Shown in pieces: positions 1 to 12,500 of a stretch of DNA of 64,000 nucleotides; position 1 is the first letter of the stretch; every line of letters begins with the position of its first letter. The DNA is from Phycomyces blakesleeanus NRRL 1555(-) (Eukaryota; Mucoromycota; Mucoromycetes; Mucorales; Phycomycetaceae), in the NCBI RefSeq assembly GCF_001638985.1, contig NW_017265169.1, positions 1 through 64,000 on the forward strand. Direction: 5' to 3'. The translations under genes and the position numbers were made by a program. The notes under the pieces are model-generated. The model searched no databases, was not told the origin of the DNA, and was given only the letters and a program-made list of their open reading frames with translations.

Positions 1-570
1 TAGTATTATTAATAAATACAAAAAGTCTTATTAACTTCTTTAATAAAATAAATTACTCAAAGTCTCACTTTATCTTACTGTTCCTATCTTTACACATCTC
101 TTTTTACTTATTTCATTAATCTAAAATCTCAAAATATTTTAATTTTAGTATATTATTATTCATATTAACTATAATTCACTATTTACCAATATATAAAATA
201 TTATTATTAAAAAAATTAAAATTATATTAATAAAATCTAATATTTAATTTATATGAACTTATTATATTATATTTAAGCATATTATTACAGATGTTTTAGA
301 TACTTTGTGTAAGCAGATTAAAAGTTTAAAAAGAAATAAAAATTAATACAAGTTCATTTTGAACTTAGTTAATAAAGGTGTTGAGTTATGATAATTTTAA
401 AGTAATTAAAAAAATAATTATTTGTAAAACTCAATCAAAGATAAGAATAAAACTCAGACACAGTTATGAATACTATAAGTTGAAAACATTGATACTAAGA
501 AATTTAGAGAAAATAGACTTTAATAAACTTGACTTTCCAAGGCTTATTTTATTAAATAAGTATAAAGAAT

Positions 571-1000
571 AGACTACTGGCTTGTGGTGATCCAGACACT
601 CGGATGTTGGATTTATCACATATAAGAACATATTCATATTGGGATAGCGTAGTAGCTATCATCTTGTCAGTATAAAATATATATAAACGATTAAGTAATC
701 AGCTCAATAATTATTACAGTTAGTACTGTAGATAATATCTTAAAGATTGTTAAGATAATTATATCATACTGCCAGGTAAACTGTGTCAGATTGATATGGA
801 GCTAATTTAGTAGGAAGTCCTAAAGCTCTAGTATAAAAGAGAAAAGAATAGCTAAGAGCTAAAGAAGTATGATTTAGGACTTGATGTCATAATTGTAACA
901 CTGACACTAGTTAAGCAGTAAATACACTCTAATAACCAAATATAGTAAAGGAAGAAAGCCTTAAGAAACTAAGACGTAATGACAAGAGCAGATTGTGTTT
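571..1000 (+). repeat. LTR-like repeat R1, copy 1
   Basis: This AT-rich block recurs at about 1289-1697 in the same orientation. Shared stretches include the segment around 606-640 (a TGTTGGA-like start followed by ATAAGAACATATTCATATT) and the segment around 900-960 (ACTAGTTAAGCAGTAAATA). A TGTTGGA start and a tail of short terminal motifs would fit an LTR of a copia/gypsy-type element, but no coding domain survives nearby, so the class is inferred. Copy 1 is less AT-rich than copy 2. Confidence 0.55.
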
Positions 1001-1288
1001 TCTTATAAAAAGGGACACTTTTTATTTATGAATAAAGACAACTTATATACAGTCTCAAAGTATTTCTATACGTCTCTATTATCAAATATTTTATTTTTTT
1101 TATTGTTTCGTACCTGAAATACCATATGGCTATCATACATTTTGTTTTAAAATAAGAAAAATAAGCTCAATTTTTACTAGACATTTAGTAAGCATTTGAA
1201 GTCAAAAATCAGGGAATCTCTAACTTTTGGTTTCAAATGCTCACTAAATAGCCTCCACTATAAAATTTGCAAAACAAATATTTTAACA

Positions 1289-1697
1289 ATTATTGTGATG
1301 ATTTGAATATTTGATTGTTAGATTTATTATATATAAGAACATATTCATATTAGAATAGCTTAGTAAGTATTATCTTGTTAGTATATAATATATATATATA
1401 TATATATATAATTAAGTAATTAGACCAATAATTATTACAGTTAGTATTGTAAATAAAATAATTATATCACACTGTCAAATAAAATATATCAGAGCTATAT
1501 AGAGCAAATTTAGTTAGAAATTTTAAAGTTTTAATATAAAAAAAAGAACTAAGAACTAAAAAAATATAATTTATGATTTGATATTCTATTTGTAATATCA
1601 ATACTAGTTAAGCAGTAAATATATTTTAATAATCAAATATAATAAAGAAAGAAAACCATAAGAAACTAAGATATAATAATAAGAGTAAATTATGTTT
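1289..1697 (+). repeat. LTR-like repeat R1, copy 2 (decayed)
   Basis: This is the second copy of the repeat at 571-1000. The two align along most of their length, and the differences I could align are mostly C-to-T and G-to-A in the direction of this copy. The alignment stops near 1697, where the sequence switches into the left arm of the large inverted repeat. A TA microsatellite has expanded at about 1387-1410. Confidence 0.55.
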
Positions 1698-2540
1698 ATT
1701 GTGGTAGTTGAAGTTTTTAAGAAACTTTTAAGAAGAATTGAATATTTGAAATGAGAACTGAGGTATTCAGTATTGTTTATGTGTTAGTATCTCAATAATA
1801 GGAAAAGTAGATACTGTGAGAGTGTTATTTATTAAAGAGATAAAAATAATATTATTTATATCTGCTACTATTAAAATTCCTGTAATTCAAATCTCTGTTG
1901 TATAATAGCTGTTTTACACTATATGAGTGTGTAGTATACATGTGTCTAGTATATAACAGTTCCAGAGATTATTAACTTGTCAGATTCATTAGCAAGAAGG
2001 AATGAGTATTTGGTTGTAAGTCTATTTTTCACTCAATTGTAGTGTGTATATTACAAGGATAAAGATATGTGAAAACTTATATAGAATTTGTTTTCTAAAG
2101 AAATTAGTTATATCAAAATTTGATCAGATTTTTACACTGAACTACTACTACTATTTATATTATTTTGGATCAAGAAAATTATATGACTAGGGTCAGGTAA
2201 TCAATCCTATCTGAGTCTTAATCAAAACAATGTGATATTTGGATAATTAATGTAGAATTAATTATATAAATGTGTATGATCTCAACAAAGTATTAACATA
2301 AAGAGTAAATATTTTTATAAGTTATAATTATACTTATAATAATTCATTGATATATTTCATATTATACTAATATCATAATATGATATATAAGTACTATTTT
2401 ATATGCTAAATCTGTGCATTAAATAATAAAGTAATCAGTAGACACCTTTGACTAGAATAGCTGATAACTTATATTATTTTCTTCAGACTTATTCTCAATT
2501 ATAACAGTAGTCAATACTTATTTATAATAATGTTCTCTTA
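1697..2540 (+). repeat. Left arm of a long imperfect inverted repeat
   Basis: The segments 1697-1760 and 2075-2540 are together the reverse complement of about 2695-3245. The matches run from the outer end (a GTGGTAGTTGAAG-type segment) through the ACACTGAACTACTACTACTATTT-like segment near 2132 to the inner end (CAGTAGTCAATACTTA near 2506). The arm is interrupted between about 1766 and 2062 by an LTR-like repeat. This arm is more AT-rich than the right arm. Confidence 0.6.
1766..2062 (+). repeat. Solo-LTR-like repeat L2, copy A
   Basis: This is a member of a three-copy family (also about 4029-4276 and 20626-20895). Shared blocks are TTAGTATCTCAATAAT near the start, GAGAGTGTTATTTATTAAAG, and CACTCAATTGTAGTGTGTAT at the end. 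Copy C ends in CCACA, so TG...CA borders typical of LTRs are plausible. The copy interrupts the left arm of the inverted repeat and so appears to have been inserted after that structure formed. Confidence 0.6.
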
Positions 2541-2694
2541 TAAAAAGAGATACTTTTTATTTATAAATAAAAAAACTTATATATAGTCTCTGTTATATTT
2601 GGGTTTAATTTTAAAGAAAAGACAAAGAAATAAAGTGAGACTTTGTATAGTGGTTTTATTGAAAGAGAAAAAAAGAAAGTTGGTATTGGTTAAG

Positions 2695-3245
2695 ATAGTT
2701 GTTGTAAATGAGTATTGACTACTGCTGTAATTGAGAATATGTCTGAAGGAAATAATATAAGGTCTCAGCTATTCTAGTCAAAGGTGTCTACCGATTACTT
2801 TATTATTTAACACACAGGTTTAGCATGCATGATAGTGATTATATTTCATATGATGATATCACCATAATATGAGATACATCAGTGGATTATTATAAGTATA
2901 ATTATAACTCATAAACACATTTACTTTCAATGTTAATACTTTATTGGGACTACATACATTTATATAATTAATCATACATTAATTATCTCAAGATTACATT
3001 GCTCTGATTAAGGCTCAGATAGGATTGATTATCTGACCCCAGTCATATAATTTTCCTGATCCAAAATAATATAAATAGCAGTAGTAGTTCAGTGTAGGAA
3101 CCTGGTCAAACTTTGATATAAAATCTTTTCTCAATAAACAAAACCTACACAAGTTCTCATAAATCTTCATTTCTAATCTCAAATCTTCAATTCTTCCTCT
3201 TAAAAACTTCTTCAACTTCAACCACCACAACAATAGTCTTCTAAC
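2695..3245 (-). repeat. Right arm of the long inverted repeat
   Basis: Reverse complement of the interrupted left arm (1697-1760 plus 2075-2540), separated from it by about 150 bases. This arm keeps more G and C and has no LTR insertion. The 72-codon open frame on the minus strand inside it (3015-3233) shows no family resemblance and is treated as chance. Between 3245 and 4028 the sequence is AT-rich and contains only short echoes of the LTR tail (CAAAGTATTTCTATATGTC near 3383, also near 1058). Confidence 0.6.
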
Positions 3246-4028
3246 TATGACAGTTATACTCTTTTTATAAGGCTTCTTTACTCTCAGGTCCGTATTTATT
3301 ATTGGCTCCTGAGATTAATGCTGTGTTTTTGATAGGACTTGTTTTATAAAAAATTATATGACTGTCAAATACAACAGTTTCAAAGTATTTCTATATGTCT
3401 TCATTTTTAAATATTATTATTCTTAACTCAGAATTCTATCTATCTTATAATTTAATTATTTATAACATTTTTAATAAATTACTGTTTACTATTTAAATAT
3501 AATACAACTAGAAAATATATATAATTTTACTATATAAGTAGTATTAAACAAAAACTAATTAATTATACTAATTAATTAATTTTGTTTTTTTATTTTTTTG
3601 AACTTTTAATATGTTCATCTTAATTATAATAAGATATTTTTCTAATATAATTATATTTTATATCAAATAAATCTTTATATAATTTAAATGTTATTATTAC
3701 TGAGATATATAAGTAGTAAAATATAAGATATAAATTCTTATATTTTTTAGAGATTTAATTTCAAAATTATTTTATATATTTCTTTAATGTATTACTGCCT
3801 GTTACAATTTTACAGCTCTTTAAAACTGTTGTAGCTGGCAAGTCAGAGCTTAAATAAAAGAAGGGATTCAAATTAATTGCTTTAAAAAAAAGAAAAAACA
3901 AATAAATTTCTTTTTATAATTAATTTACTTTGACTTTCACTCACATTTTCATATAGCAAAAACAATAATTCAATTAATATTTTTATAGAAAAGACATTAT
4001 ATTTGAGATATATAAATAAATTTAGAAA

Positions 4029-4276
4029 GGGAATAATAAATACTATGAGAGTATTATTTATTTAAGAAAGAAGATTATAGCTGTTTATATAAATATTTGG
4101 TTCTCTAATTTAAGATCTCTATTGATTAATGATTAGTTATCACTGAAACATTGTAAAGTATATGAGTGTCTGGTGTGTGTTACATTCCTGAGATGTGACT
4201 CTGCTAGGTTTATTAGCAATTGTAGTATCTGTTCTAGATTGTAGAGTTTATATTTCACTCAATTATAGTATGTATA
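4029..4276 (+). repeat. LTR-like repeat L2, copy B (most diverged)
   Basis: This is a diverged relative of the repeats at 1766-2062 and 20626-20895. The common order of blocks is kept: ATACTATGAGAGTATTATTTATT, a TATATGAGTGT segment, GGTTTATTAGCAA and a final CACTCAATTATAGTATGTATACCA. There are more gaps than in the other two copies. From 4277 to the tRNA at 4481 I see only AT-rich sequence. Confidence 0.45.
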
Positions 4277-4480
4277 CCATAATATCAAATAAGATCTCAA
4301 GAAAAACATTTCAAATAATTAGTATAAATATCAATAGCAATTATTCATAATAAAACCATCTTTTATCTACCATATTATTTTGTCTATTTGATTATACTTC
4401 TTTAACTATACTTCTTTGCCTGTTTTTATATTGCGTATTTATGACTTGTTTATTATATGCCTTCATGTAAAACAACAAGA

Positions 4481-4553
4481 GGGACTATGGCCCAATGGAC
4501 AAGGCGTCTGACTACGAATCAGGAGATTCCAGGTTCGACCCCTGGTAGTCTCA
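4481..4553 (+). tRNA. tRNA-Arg (anticodon ACG)
   Basis: A complete cloverleaf without an intron can be folded by eye. The 7-bp acceptor stem pairs GGGACTA with TAGTCTC (one G-T pair). The anticodon stem is TCTGA/TCAGG and the loop CTACGAA gives anticodon ACG (read as ICG after A34 deamination), which decodes CGN arginine codons. The T arm is CCAGG-TTCGACC-CCTGG and the discriminator is A. The internal B box (GGTTCGACCCC) is canonical for RNA polymerase III. It lies at the edge of the LTR graveyard, a common insertion neighbourhood of retroelements. Confidence 0.96.
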
Positions 4554-4697
4554 TCTTCTTGTGATCTGCTTAACAGCCAGTTCTTTTATAATTTTGGTCG
4601 GTCGGAGTTGGTAATGATGTTTTCTTATTTAAATGACGTTTATTTATTCTTATTTTTAGTTTTATATGTAATTACATATACTATTCTGACACGTTAA

Positions 4698-4734
4698 AGA
4701 TGCTCGCTTATAAGAATATTATAGGCGAGCATCT
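4698..4734. other. Perfect-looking hairpin in a gene-free stretch
   Basis: An AGATGCTCGC arm and its reverse complement GCGAGCATCT flank an AT-rich centre that continues the pairing (TTATAA against TTATAG), giving a stem of about 15 bp with one mismatch and a short loop. It is the only GC-rich structured segment in the 950-base interval between the tRNA and LSM8 (4554-5507). The rest of that interval is AT-rich sequence with short microsatellites and no supported gene. Function is unknown. Confidence 0.4.
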
Positions 4735-5507
4735 CAAACATAATATATATATGAATACATATATTTATGAAGATTTTGTGATCAATTTACATCATTTTTT
4801 TGTTTGCTTGATTAATCATACATATACAATTTAAAAACAAGGCATGATATATATACTTCAGCTCACTTGTTTGGTTGTACTTTATATTGAGCTATCAATT
4901 AGCTATTGATGATGAGATTATAATACTATAATTACTTATTATTATTATAATTAACATACTATTCAACCACACATATATTATGTACAAGAAAGAAAAGAAA
5001 AAATCTATAGGTCTAATCATTACATATATTTAAAATATTGTTTTTTTTTCTTTCTATTATCATGTTCTTTACTACACATTAATTATTCTCTAAGAAAAAG
5101 AACATTTTTTGCTTATAGATATATATATATATATAACATAGTGTAATAAAATAAGAAACAGACAAAAAAAAATCATAGATTGTTATATTACAAATAAAGA
5201 ATTAAAGAAGAATAATAAGAATCAAGAGGTAGGATGTACGAGAAAGAAGGAGATGAAGGAGAATATGCTATATTTCCTTTCAAATACAATCCTCATCTAT
5301 TGACCTTTCTTCTTCTTCTTTCTTATCTTGCTTTATTTCTATTTCTCTCTATCATTCCCAAGTATTCTTAAGCGTGTCTGTTTCGTTTTGATTTCTTTGT
5401 GGTTGTTGTAATGGATGCAAGTAATAATAATAATAATAATAATAACAGGAATAGTAGTCAAAAGACAATACTAAGAAAAAGAAGATATTGGCATTCTCCA
5501 ATTTTTT

Positions 5508-6282
5508 TTATATCTTTGTTGGTCTCAAGGGATCTGCTTTGAACTGCGTGATGTCAAGCTCTTCTTCCTTTTCGGCATCGATTTCTCCAATGGTACAGCT
5601 ACATTATATTTCATATATCCAAAAAAAAAGTAAGTAAAACCATTAATTCATACAAAATCCTTCCAAGTTAAGTTCACAATAGTTAAATTCACCGATAGAC
5701 CCAAAAAAATATCAAATACCAAATACAAAAAAAAAGGAAAGGAAAGGAAATTAGGGGAAAGTTCATTTACATGCAATCGCCGCGGATCATGTACAATCCA
5801 AGTGGCACAATTTCGGTACCATCCTGAGAAAAGACGCGTTCATGACATTTCTCCAATACAACGTTTGCCGTCTGGTCAGTTCCTCTCAGCTTTCCCTAAA
5901 GAAAAAGAAGAATAAAAAGAAAGAAGGAAACATTAAGAAGAATTCATAACCATATCAAAAGAAGCAAATGATTTTTTGAATTATTAATTAATTAATTATC
6001 TCATATATGTATTTTAAAAATGTTAAATTATTAAAAAAGAAGAAGAAAACGTGTAATTTCTTCCTTTGATGTGATCAGGATGACTCACCACCAACACACG
6101 ACCGTCAAGTGTAATGACCAGTACATTGACTACAAGTAAAATGTCGTTAACCTGAGTTGGAAGAGGGGAAAATTTATAAGGCCCAATTCCACTACACTCA
6201 AAGAACAAATAAAAGAAGGGGAAGAGGAAGGCGAAGGCGAAATGAAACACTCACGATTGATGTAAGGTTGAAGAAGACTCAT
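5508..6282 (-). CDS. LSM8: U6 snRNA-associated Sm-like protein LSm8
   Basis: Four exons on the minus strand, 6282-6255, 6129-6089, 5895-5771 and 5598-5508, join in frame into a protein of 95 residues, the usual LSm8 size. It starts MSLLQPYIN, has the Sm1 part (VLVITLDGRVLVGKLRGTD) and the Sm2 part ending GLYMIRGD, followed by the LSm8-type extension CTIGEID. LSm8 replaces LSm1 in the nuclear LSm2-8 heptamer, which binds the U6 3' oligo(U) end and supports pre-mRNA splicing. The C-terminal GEID stretch distinguishes it from LSm1. It is divergently arranged with the TFIIE gene, 558 bases away. The first exon is short (28 nt), but the start is the only ATG that keeps the conserved YIN motif. The interior intron 6088-5896 is small and AT-rich. 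Confidence 0.93.
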
Positions 6283-6840
6283 GTTTGGAGCAATAAGCCG
6301 ACAAAAATAAAATAAAATAAAATAAAATAAATTAAAATAAAATAAAAATAGAATCTACCTTGCTCAAAAGAATAAAGCTACACAGAATTGTCCCTTCATT
6401 TTTGGTAAAAAAAAAAGAGAGAATGGTGTGACTGTGTTCAAGCAAGAGCCTTTAAACGCATACGCAGAGGTCACAAAAAATAAAAAATAAAAAGGATGAA
6501 GAAGTGAAGTGGTCATTTATTACAAGAACACAACCAAAAGAAGAAGAACAAGAAAAAAAGAAAAGAGAAATACATATATAGAAAGTAAAACACTCAAAAA
6601 GCTAAAGAAGTCAACCAACACAATATACGAGAAAGGACTCATTTAGAATTGACTTCATTTAATTAATCATCGAACCAAACATCCATTTATTATATACATA
6701 ACATATATACATATATATATACTACTACATTTTATTGCATTTTATTTCGTACAATTCTTCATCTACTTTAAAAGAAATCAAATAAGAAAAGAAGGGGCAG
6801 GAACACTGTATTTATTCCGAGAAAAGTTAATAATACTATT
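6283..6840. promoter_or_regulatory. Shared intergenic promoter region of LSM8 and TFA1
   Basis: 558 bases separate two divergent start codons, so this must hold both promoters. Visible are an AAAAT-type repeat (about 6306-6346), A-rich tracts and TATA-like ATATATA stretches around 6700-6720. I see no convincing named factor site. Confidence 0.45.
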
Positions 6841-9245
6841 ATGGATGTCCTCAAAGGCCTTGTTGCTCGAGTAGCTCGTGCATTCTATGATCCAAAATAC
6901 ATTGTCATTCTAGACGAACTCAACAATGCTCCACCAAATACAAATGGGTAAACCCACACACTCTTTTCTCTCTCTCTTTGTGTGTGTGTGTGTGTGTGTG
7001 TGTTCATTCGAACTCATGTCGACCATGTTATTTGTAGTGTTCGAGAGGAAGATCTTGTAATGACATTAAAAATGACTCCACGCGATATTCACAGAATCTG
7101 TGGTAAACTCAAAGAGGATCGTCTTTTAAAAATGTGAGCTCCACCTTCCTTTCTATTCTATATTATTATGATACATAATGCACTCTGTCAAGTGTATGTA
7201 AGATTTGTACAGTTAATTTACCAAAACTTACAATAACCAAAAAAAAAAGGGCCACTCGTATGGAAGCACGAAAGCAGGATCAGAGACCAGTTCCAAAGAC
7301 GTACTACTATCTCGATTACAAAGAATTTGTTGACGTTGTAAAGTGGAAGATGTACAAAATGCAAACTACTGTGAGAGACAACCTCAGGACAGTAAGTTGC
7401 TGGTATATATGTGTGTGTAATAAATTAAATGAAGTTAGATAAAAATGTACTTGTGCATATACATATACAAAAATATTGAAGATCTTAAGTTTATTGTCTG
7501 ATAAATAAAGGAATCAGAAAACAAAGGCTACATCTGTTCAAACTGCGAAAAGCAGTTCTCAACACTCGAGGTTCTGTCACTCGTCAATCCATCAGACGGA
7601 CTATTCCACTGTGAGGCCTGTGACTTTGTTCTTGGAGAGAATGACAATGCTGAAAACGTGAAAGGAAGTCAGCAGGTGCTTACACGGTAAATACTTGTCA
7701 AAGTAACAATAACAATAACAATAAGAGGAACTAGGAGGAGGAGGAGGAGGAGGAGGAAATAAGCTTAGAAACTTTATTTTGGGTTTATTAGACAAAGAGG
7801 AAAGAGGAGAGGAAAAGGCTTGTTTGGTCTCTAAGATATTAAATTAATGTTAAATCTATCTATCCATTACGACTACTACTACGACTACTATCAACAACCG
7901 AAAGATTGCAAGAACAATCACAGCCGATTATCCACCTACTGAAACAAACCGACTCTCTTGTTATTCCATCAAGGTAACCAATTGATTACTAATATATGTA
8001 AACAGATAGCCGAAGAAAATACTGACTTGAAATGAAATATATATGCACACTTTTAGCTACATTTTCAAACCTTCAGCTGTGGGTGTACGGAGTAGTGGAG
8101 GATCTAAAGGTAAACTGATAAAAATGATAATGAGAATCTCATTTAAACCAATATTTACTCATCTTACAAACATAAAATCAAATAATCCTTTCCTTACCAT
8201 ACTCATTCCACTGCCATTATATATTCCTATTTTCTTTTATATTTACTCTCGGAAAAATTTAGATGAGTACGAACTGGCAGTTGCTCAGGATACAGGTGCA
8301 GGCCAAGGTGATATTATTGTCGATCTTCAGATGGACAACGAATCAGCACGGCGACAGAAACTTCAGGAAGCTGAAGAGAAACGACAGCAAAACGCATTAC
8401 CCGTCTGGCATCAACGTAGTACTGTGTCTGATGTGCTGTTGGGTACTGGCGATCGTTCGCATGAAGCACCAGTAGAGAACGAGGATGAAGAAACCTTTGA
8501 AGAAGCCGGAACTGAAGAGTTTGACGCTGTTCGTCATGATTGTAAGTATTAAAAAATATTTAGATGGAATTGTGTATTTATTTACTTGATATTCTTGTGT
8601 CAAATAGATTACGAGAAATACTACGAGTCATTGAGCCATGCTATCCCATCAGAGTCCACAGCTAACGATAATGAATGGAATATTGATGGCCATGAAGAAG
8701 AAGACGACGAGTTTGAAACTGTCATGAATGGGAATAATGCCAATGGAAGACAAAACAACAACTACAATATGGATTTAGATGCAGATGACAGGTAAATCAA
8801 TGATACAGAGGATACTAATAGCAATCTAAGAGCTAGAATTATATTAATACATGTATATATTTGTTTGTGATCATGGCTGTGTCTAGTTACCGGGGAAGAT
8901 ATGACTCTGAAGGCGTAGAAGAAATTGGCGAAGGATTTGAAGAAATTCCACTAGTATCAGGTAAAGAAAAAGGATCTAAAGAACCAATGCACATAATATA
9001 AATATTAATAACTATTTAAATGTACATGTATATGTTGATAGTTAATGGAAAGATGGTTCCCTTGAATGAGGTTATGGAAGATGACCAGAGAAATATGACT
9101 ACTGAAGAATACAAGGTAAATGGTCTACTTGTCTATATATCTATATACCAATTCAAAAATATTCACCAAACAAAATATATTTCTTTTATTTATTTTTATT
9201 TTAAAGGCTTATTATGAAGCATGGCAGAGCTGGCAAAACAGTTAG
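6841..9245 (+). CDS. TFA1: Transcription initiation factor IIE, alpha subunit
   Basis: Eleven exons (6841-6947, 7038-7133, 7250-7391, 7511-7686, 7905-7973, 8057-8109, 8263-8541, 8608-8791, 8887-8960, 9042-9115, 9207-9245) give 430 residues with all phases consistent. Residues 1 to about 110 form the winged-helix HTH of TFIIE alpha (DVLKGLVARVARAFYDPKY; then VMTLKMTPRDIHRICGKLKED). A zinc ribbon follows with C124-x2-C127 and C149-x2-C152. Next comes the helical segment LQEQSQPIIHLLKQTD and a long acidic, glutamate-rich C-terminal half, as in family members. TFIIE recruits and stimulates TFIIH in the RNA polymerase II pre-initiation complex in the nucleus. The C terminus ends in a short aromatic peptide (AYYEAWQSWQNS). 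The gene converges on RIM20 with a gap of 333 bases. Confidence 0.95.
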
Positions 9246-9354
9246 AGAGAATATATGAAGAAAGAGATAAAGAAATAAAGATATAAAGAAAAATAAAGAA
9301 AAACATAAACTTCATTATGGTCAATATTATTTAACAGCCAATGTCCACTGTGTT

Positions 9355-9385
<31 letters not shown>

Positions 9386-9578
9386 TTGGTATTTTGAGTC
9401 GAAATAATGATAGAGGGAGATAATATATGTATTTTTTTATATAGATTCCAAAAAGAAGATGGCGTCAAGAAGAGAGATAGAGAGACATAAAGAATGGTGT
9501 TGGATGCTGTGTACAGTTCTAACGAGGAGATAAAAGAGAGAGAGAGAAAGTACGTAATGTGAAAAAGAAAAGAAAAAA
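9246..9578. other. Convergent 3' region between TFA1 and RIM20
   Basis: This short stretch holds the 3' ends of both convergent genes. It contains AATAAAG-like motifs just after the TFA1 stop (9290-9300) and a TA microsatellite at about 9355-9380. No gene is seen. Confidence 0.4.
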
Positions 9579-12500
9579 TCACATTCTGGTGCCATCATCT
9601 TGATTAACACCAAAAGGTGTAGATCGCCTAGATTCAGATTGGGAAGATTGGGAAGATTGGGAAGATTGGGAAGATTGCTGCTGGTGCTGCTGCTGTGGTG
9701 GAGGTTGTTGGTAGTGGCTCTGAAGACTCATTTTTCTCAGACTAGCAGATAGCTTTTCTTCAATCTGATCAGACTCTGCTCGTCTACGATAACAGTAATC
9801 ATAGCAAGTATTGCGAAAAGCAACTAGACCCTTTGCATGACCGGCATAAAACTAATAAAACCAGAAATCAATACACAGATATGATTATTTTGCATGAATT
9901 GGACTACAGCCTAATACTTCAAATATAATGTAATGCAATAAAAGTACACCCTACATAATTTATCTAGATTTAGATCTTATTTACCTTGAGGCCTTCAGTG
10001 AGATTAGATTTAATTTCCTTGTATTGATAATAAGCCTGGTTCAAGTTCTGAAGGGCCTTTTCGAGTTTCCCAGTAGGAACATTACTCTGTTTCGATGCTT
10101 CGTATTGACGATGAGCCTCGATGATCTCACTCAAAAGTTGGTTCTGTCTTTCTTCTCTTTCGTCTAAAGCCATCAGGTATGTGTCATATTTCCGCAGTTC
10201 TTTTACAAACAACTCTTCAAACTCTGCCGGATCAATCTTGGTCGTCGGAGATTTGGCCGTCAATTGGGCGGCCTTTTTCAAAAGAGTGGGCGAAATGTCG
10301 TCTGCATTTGAAGTTCGCTTTGCCTTTTCGACCATTCGCTTCTGCTCTCGTTCGATCTCGTTCATTTCTTCAACAGCACGTCGCAAACAGTCAAGTGCTT
10401 CCTGCGCACTTGATGAGCCTGACCGGCGGTTAGTTGTACCAGTACCATTATTATTAGTGTTACTGCTGGTTTCATAGGCTCCCAATACAGAGCTCTTTAG
10501 TTCATCTTCAGGTAACACGAGTACATCCATAATCTTGGCCCAGGCATTAAGTTTGGCACGTACTGTTTGATCAGCCTTTTGAGCAGATACTAAAGTAATT
10601 CGATGCTTTTGACCTTGATCAACCAATTTTCCTGTCAAGACATGGGATTCTGGTCGTGGCCAGTCTAATAAAGATATATATATATATATTTAAAAAATAA
10701 AAATAAATGGGGTTCCTCTTTCTTTATCAACACACAGAAACCCAGTATATATATTTTAATCAACTTACGTTCTCTGTAACGAGATCGCTGGGTTTCATCC
10801 ATTTCATGTTCTTCATCTAGTGCATTAAATGCATCTTCAAGAATCTCAAGGTTCTTGAGAGAGGCTTGTTGCATGTGTTCCCACATCTCATACAGTGCTC
10901 TTGACCCACCACTGCTGCGGACTTCTGCTGCTTGGCGAAGAAGAGATTCCGGAAGACCTGGGGATTGGTCCACACCCTCCGAAAGAGCAGCGTTCAAATT
11001 AAGAGACTGCAAAGTACTAATATTTCCAACAACAACAACAACAACAACAACAATAATAATAATAATAATAATAATTATATATATATATATATACATACTT
11101 TTTTATAAGATTTTTTTTGTTTGATTTACCTGTGATACACAGCATTGAGCTCTTCTGCACGCCCAATGATATCTTCTTTGATTATCCGTTCCTTTCTGTC
11201 AACGTACACACTTGCGGCTTGATGAACAGCAAATGGAACAAGTTTCTGGAAAAGAGGCAAGCCAATGATGACGTGCGGAGTGCTATCGAGTTTGTGATTG
11301 GCATTATTGAGCATCAGTGACACAGGGTCAAGGATTTCGGGAGGTGGTGTAGCCTTGACCATGACGATCTTTTGGATGGCTGGGATCGCCAGTGGCGATG
11401 GAATGAGCTCGAGGTATATGACATCGTTGTCCTTTTCAGCCCTGGCAAGGTTTGTCTGGATGATCTGCTGAAGTGACTTGAGATCGTTGACAACCGCACT
11501 GCTGACTTTTTTTGCCTGGTGGGAGTCAGCGGCAGACGATGGTCGTTTGAGCATATCGCAGGCGTGTTTTACGTGCGCGTTGGCCAGCGTCAACCGAGCC
11601 ACTTCTTCGCCGTACTTGTTTTGCGAAATGCACTCGGATGCCTTGCGGAACTGGGCTGCGGCGTGGAAGTGGAGAGCCTTGATTTGCATATGGGCAAGCC
11701 ACTGGGGCGGATAGATGTCTTGGATGGACGAGTTGGTGGCAAGCTCGTGCGCTTCGTCGTAGTACTGTGCAATCTGTGTGGCTAGACGAGCAATGGTGCC
11801 GTCGCGCAGCTTGTCCATGGCTGCTTTTTGCCAGACACACTCTTGTGCTTGGGCCAACATGAGGTTGATAAGGGTCTGTAGAGCGTACGGCGAGATATCT
11901 ACAGTAGGAGCAGTTCTCATCTCGGGGAGAACGACATCCTGGAGGTGACGAAAACATCCAGCCGCACTCTAGATTATAATTGTAATTTATTTTTTTATTG
12001 GATAATTGGAAAAGAATAGATAATTCATATATATTGTATGTGTGTGTGAGGGTGAGTTTATAGTAATAGTGATATTATAATATACATATATACATACATA
12101 TATATATATATATATATATGGATATATTACCTGGAAATAATTGCAAGCTTTCTTGACACTTTCGGCTGTAACTCGATCTTCTGAGTTTCCTAACTGGCTG
12201 TACGTGGATCCAATATTGTACAATATGCACGCTTTTTCATAATTCATATTGCGATGGGCCACTAAAATATACCACACGAGTTAACAAACCATCACACACA
12301 CCCATATTTATATATTTTTATATTTATATTTGAAAAAAACAACAACAACAACAACAGCCGCAGTAGTAACAGCAGGAACACTTGCCTGGTTGATTCGATC
12401 CACCAGAAACAGAATACCATGGAAAATATAAGCCCACCTAACGAATGAACGAATGAACGATATTGATATATTTAAAAATACTCAAATCTATTTAAAGAAC

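Noticed and set aside
7601..7795. Minus-strand frame with a poly-Pro run
   Set aside because: It is the complement of a GGA microsatellite inside a TFA1 intron.
11478..11957. Several overlapping frames antisense or out of frame to RIM20
   Set aside because: They are shadows of the conserved BRO1-domain exon, which explains the sequence fully.
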